From contig NZ_WMKZ01000016.1 in NCBI RefSeq assembly GCF_019024285.1, positions 1-64,000 of the forward strand: a DNA stretch of 64,000 nt, read 5' to 3'. A program made the translations under genes and the position numbers. Positions 61,102 through 64,000 of this stretch are shown piece after piece. The DNA is from Alkalihalobacterium elongatum (GTDB lineage: Bacteria > Bacillota > Bacilli > Bacillales > Bacillaceae_F). The notes beneath the pieces are model-generated. The model was not told where the DNA came from and did not search any database. It was given only the letters and a program-made list of their open reading frames with translations. Each line of letters begins with the position of its first letter. The first letter of the stretch is position 1.

Positions 61102-64000
61102 CTAGTTTTTTTCTACCTTAAGCTTCGGTATAACATATTCAACTTTATTAGAAGTTGTTTCAGAAGGATTAGGTACTGAGGCTTGATTAGAGGTAATCCC
61201 CATTTCATCTAATTTTTCCCACAGACTTTCCATAGCTTTTTCACGGTTAAAATAGAATTCTCTACCTCGTACTCGCCAAAACTTCCATCCTGAGCGTTCA
61301 AGAGATTCTTGTCGTTGCATATCTTCCTCAAACTTTTCAGGTCCATGCCACCTCTCACCGTCACACTCTACAGCGAGACGATCACGGATTCCTTCAATTA
61401 CAAAATCTATTCGATATCTTCCTACCACTACTTGAGGAGTTACTTTGTAGCCCTTAGCTAAGATCATTCTTAATACGTCTTTTTCAAATGGCGAATCACA
61501 TTTATCTTCTAGATCTTCAAACTGCTCGTTTGTTCGGTTAGGATTTTTACAGTAACTTAGTAGTCGGTACCGCAAGTCATCTGGGTTTAAATCCTCTAAT
61601 TCTATCGAATGGTACAATCTCATTTGATTTTTTGCACGGCTAGCTGCGACATTAAATCGTTGTTTATCACTTGTTTTTGTCAGTGCCATGAAACGTCGTC
61701 CAGGAGCAACGATCATCGATAAGAAGATAATGTCACGTTCATCTCCTTGAAGAGTATATGAATTACCACAAATGATTTTACGATTGACATATTCTTTTTC
61801 ACCAAGGGCTTCACGTATTCTAGACTCCAGCAGCTTCGCTTGCTTTTGGCCTTGGAGGGCAATAACCCCAAATGTTTGTCCCTTATACTTTGGATCTTTA
61901 ACCATCTCTATCATATCTGCTACTATAGCGTCTACTTCTGGTACATTAATATCTTTATCTTTTTCATCGTTGTAGCCATCATTCACTTTAACTGCCGTAA
62001 CTGGTGGATCAATCTTTTCTTCTTCTAACGGGAGGCGAAGCGGGATCATTTCACCACCATAGCTTAAATCATTTGAAAATTGAATGATCTCTGGGACACA
62101 TCGGAAATGTTCTCTTAACATGAGCTTTCCTTCTTTAGGGAAAGTTTGTTCAGCAATTTCATAAAGTGAAATATTCCCATCAAATAGATTTCCGTTCGGG
62201 ATCCCATTAAGGTACCTTCTCACCAATTCATGGACATCATCTAATTTTGTACCAATATCTGTAGGACTGATTTGTTCATCATCGCCCACAACGATTACTT
62301 TTTTACCACGCATCAAAACGTTAATCGAAAAAAGATCACATTGACTGCTTTCATCAAAAATGATGACATCAAATTTGTCGTTGGTGACAGGGAAGTTTTC
62401 TAACACTTGGTTAACAGGCATGATCCAAACAGGTATAGCCGATTGAGCTGTTTTCATCTCATTCCGTGCATCTTTTAGATGTTGATGAGCGTATTTCCCT
62501 GTTCCTTTTCCAAAACGTTTAATATATGTTTTCCAAGCGGAAAGTGAACGTTTCTCACTTTCTGTTATTCGTTCAATTTGATTTTTCCAAGTTGATTGAC
62601 TAACTATGTCTTGAATCAGTCTTTTTTGTTCTTTATGTTCCTCTTCGATTTGGCTTTTGATTAGACCAACATTCATGTCCTTTGTTTCATCCAACCAAGT
62701 ATGAAGTTTCTTTAGTTCAAGAGCTTCTTCGTATTGCTCTGGAAAAGGAATGGGTTGCCCAGTTGACATTTCAATCCCCTTTCCTGTTAAAGGTAATGTA
62801 CGTGATAAGACATGTAATATTTCGTAAAACCGTTTGACATCTACTTGGAGTTTTTCTAAATTCCCAAGCTTTTCTAATTGTTCTTTCCATAAGACTTCAT
62901 CCCTAGTCTGGAACGCGGTAATGAAGTCCTTCCATATCAGATGAGCACCACCTTGATTTCCTACCTTTGTAAGTTGTGCTAATTCTTCATTTAACTGCTT
63001 TAGCCACTTCTCATATTCTACATATTGTAAAACGACTTCTAACTCACTAGCTAACTGCTCGTACGTTTTTACTGAGAATAGGTCGAGCTGAGACATTGTA
63101 TATCGTTTGATTTCTTCTTTAAAGGCTTGTATAGCATCTACTACCTTTAGTAAAACATCTAACTGTTGAATTTTTTGATCTAAGGCGTGCGGGAACCTCT
63201 CATCTTCAAGTTCAATCGGCTCCAGCCGAACGTCAGCCATATTTCCATTAAAAATTCTCGCTGCTTCATCTCGTTTTTGTTGGTAACTTAAAAACTGTTC
63301 TAGCAGTTCAATATCCTCAACAGTACGGATCGACTCTCCATTAAGGATACTCGTTTCAAATAAGTATTTGGTTCGCTTTCCTTTGAACATAAGAAAGAGT
63401 GCATTTGGCTTCTTCCCTGACTGCAACCGCTCTTTTGCAATTGAAAAATCTTCTGCCAAATCTTGTCGTCCTTTATTAGGAAGGGTAATTTTATGTGTAA
63501 CGAGTGAATGATAGAGCTCAAACAGTTCTTCATTTTTCGCCTGTAAATCAGAAAGTAATGTTCTCCACCGTTCCTCTCGTTTACCACCAGCCATGCAATC
63601 ATCTAAAATTAATTTGTACTCGCTACTAGAAAGGATAGCAGCACTCTGATAAACTCCTTGAACATGGGTTAGTAAACTTTTAATGACTTCCTCTTCTAAA
63701 GGAACATTATATTTCTGTTGAATTTGTTTTGTTTGTTCAACCGATTCCTCCAGCTCTTTCCCTTTTTTAATAAAATCAGTGAAGGATGTGAAGCTGCGAA
63801 TATCTTTTTCGACTTTCGGTAAAGTTTCTTTAACTAAGACTAAGTCCTCTTTTTGGAGTTTTCCTTTTAAGTCCCATAACTCTCTAAATTCAGGAGATGA
63901 AATAGGGAAACTCAAATTCATTTCAACATCATCATGTAACCACACATAACTAATCGTTGTTTCAGCCAGACGCTTTGCTACATCATATTTGAAAAGTTTT
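61102..64000 (-). CDS. Superfamily 1 helicase with C-terminal Vsr/DUF559-like nuclease domain (5' end cut by window edge)
   Basis: About 965 C-terminal residues are present; the frame continues off the right edge (KLFKYDVAKRLAETTISYVW reads open), so the start and Walker A motif are outside. A long helical insert comes first. Walker B is VIIFDESSQCD, then VVGDDEQISPT (motif III), REHFRCVPEII (IV), GNSYTLQGDERDIIFLSMIV (V), VAASRAKNQMRLY (VI). The last about 120 residues form a PD-(D/E)XK-type domain: YRIDFVIEG, LAVECDGERWHG, RQESLERSGWKFWRVRG. Large SF1 helicases fused to such nucleases are common in phage-defence islands; the R-M pair nearby agrees with this, but its own function is unproven. 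Confidence 0.88.
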   Translation of the reverse strand, partial: KLFKYDVAKRLAETTISYVWLHDDVEMNLSFPISSPEFRELWDLKGKLQKEDLVLVKETLPKVEKDIRSFTSFTDFIKKGKELEESVEQTKQIQQKYNVPLEEEVIKSLLTHVQGVYQSAAILSSSEYKLILDDCMAGGKREERWRTLLSDLQAKNEELFELYHSLVTHKITLPNKGRQDLAEDFSIAKERLQSGKKPNALFLMFKGKRTKYLFETSILNGESIRTVEDIELLEQFLSYQQKRDEAARIFNGNMADVRLEPIELEDERFPHALDQKIQQLDVLLKVVDAIQAFKEEIKRYTMSQLDLFSVKTYEQLASELEVVLQYVEYEKWLKQLNEELAQLTKVGNQGGAHLIWKDFITAFQTRDEVLWKEQLEKLGNLEKLQVDVKRFYEILHVLSRTLPLTGKGIEMSTGQPIPFPEQYEEALELKKLHTWLDETKDMNVGLIKSQIEEEHKEQKRLIQDIVSQSTWKNQIERITESEKRSLSAWKTYIKRFGKGTGKYAHQHLKDARNEMKTAQSAIPVWIMPVNQVLENFPVTNDKFDVIIFDESSQCDLFSINVLMRGKKVIVVGDDEQISPTDIGTKLDDVHELVRRYLNGIPNGNLFDGNISLYEIAEQTFPKEGKLMLREHFRCVPEIIQFSNDLSYGGEMIPLRLPLEEEKIDPPVTAVKVNDGYNDEKDKDINVPEVDAIVADMIEMVKDPKYKGQTFGVIALQGQKQAKLLESRIREALGEKEYVNRKIICGNSYTLQGDERDIIFLSMIVAPGRRFMALTKTSDKQRFNVAASRAKNQMRLYHSIELEDLNPDDLRYRLLSYCKNPNRTNEQFEDLEDKCDSPFEKDVLRMILAKGYKVTPQVVVGRYRIDFVIEGIRDRLAVECDGERWHGPEKFEEDMQRQESLERSGWKFWRVRGREFYFNREKAMESLWEKLDEMGITSNQASVPNPSETTSNKVEYVIPKLKVEKN

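Noticed and set aside
1-64000. rRNA, tRNA or intact insertion-sequence transposase genes
   Set aside because: None seen on either strand; only short palindromic elements and gene remnants hint at mobility.

Overview
This 64 kb window is AT-rich chromosomal DNA of a Gram-positive, endospore-former-type bacterium (Bacillaceae-like). The signs are strong AGGAGG-type ribosome binding sites with many TTG/GTG starts, lipobox lipoproteins, perfect CcpA (cre) operators, TupA-like ATP-grasp proteins known from alkaliphilic bacilli, and a possible small spore protein. I see no rRNA, tRNA or CRISPR array. The window is gene-dense but littered with decayed gene fragments and short palindromic elements.

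Layout. 0-13 kb is accessory DNA: a secreted protein of near-identical 74-aa repeats cut by the left edge, a TetR/ABC-2 efflux pair with a perfect operator, lipoproteins (one with an OmpA-type peptidoglycan-binding domain), a DedA gene followed by a wrecked response regulator, a GNAT enzyme, and an ABC-F protein with a leader containing an intrinsic terminator and overlapping small reading frame (antibiotic-type attenuator). 13-15 kb holds two tandem TupA-like ATP-grasp genes and remnants of an amino-acid ABC ATPase.

15.6-38.9 kb is a large catabolic island, almost all on the minus strand. The GntR gene at 30.5 kb heads FAH-family hydrolase, bicupin, HMG-CoA-lyase-like enzyme, acyl-CoA carboxyltransferase, acyl-CoA ligase, enoyl-CoA hydratase, MaoC hydratase, SDR and a double EthD protein. 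Next comes a TRAP transporter (dctP-dctQ-dctM) with an Old Yellow Enzyme. A second block (TetR, acyl-CoA ligase, enoyl-CoA hydratase, a second TRAP binding protein without permease, acyl-CoA dehydrogenase, divergent SDR) lies upstream. Together they look like uptake of a carboxylate, CoA activation, beta-oxidation-like steps, carboxylation and retro-aldol cleavage. The substrate is unknown and I recognise no described pathway with this exact set. A shared palindrome links the GntR gene to the TRAP operon, and cre-type sites lie near both TRAP blocks.

39-47 kb carries a CBS-HEPN fusion and a second small catabolic locus (amidohydrolase, Na+/solute symporter with DUF3311 partner, nitrilase-family amidase, divergent unusual regulator). 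47.6-52.2 kb is an MMPL/RND exporter operon with divergent TetR. 52.7-64 kb is accessory/defence-like: a DUF1643-like protein, an unknown protein, an MFS exporter, a C5-methyltransferase/HpaII-like restriction pair, an EcsC-family protein bracketed by palindromic elements, and a large helicase with a C-terminal Vsr/DUF559-like nuclease domain cut by the right edge.

Four related palindromic elements (GGGGTCTGACCCC / GGGGACAGACCCC type) sit at gene 3' ends; in two cases the element supplies the stop codon of the gene.
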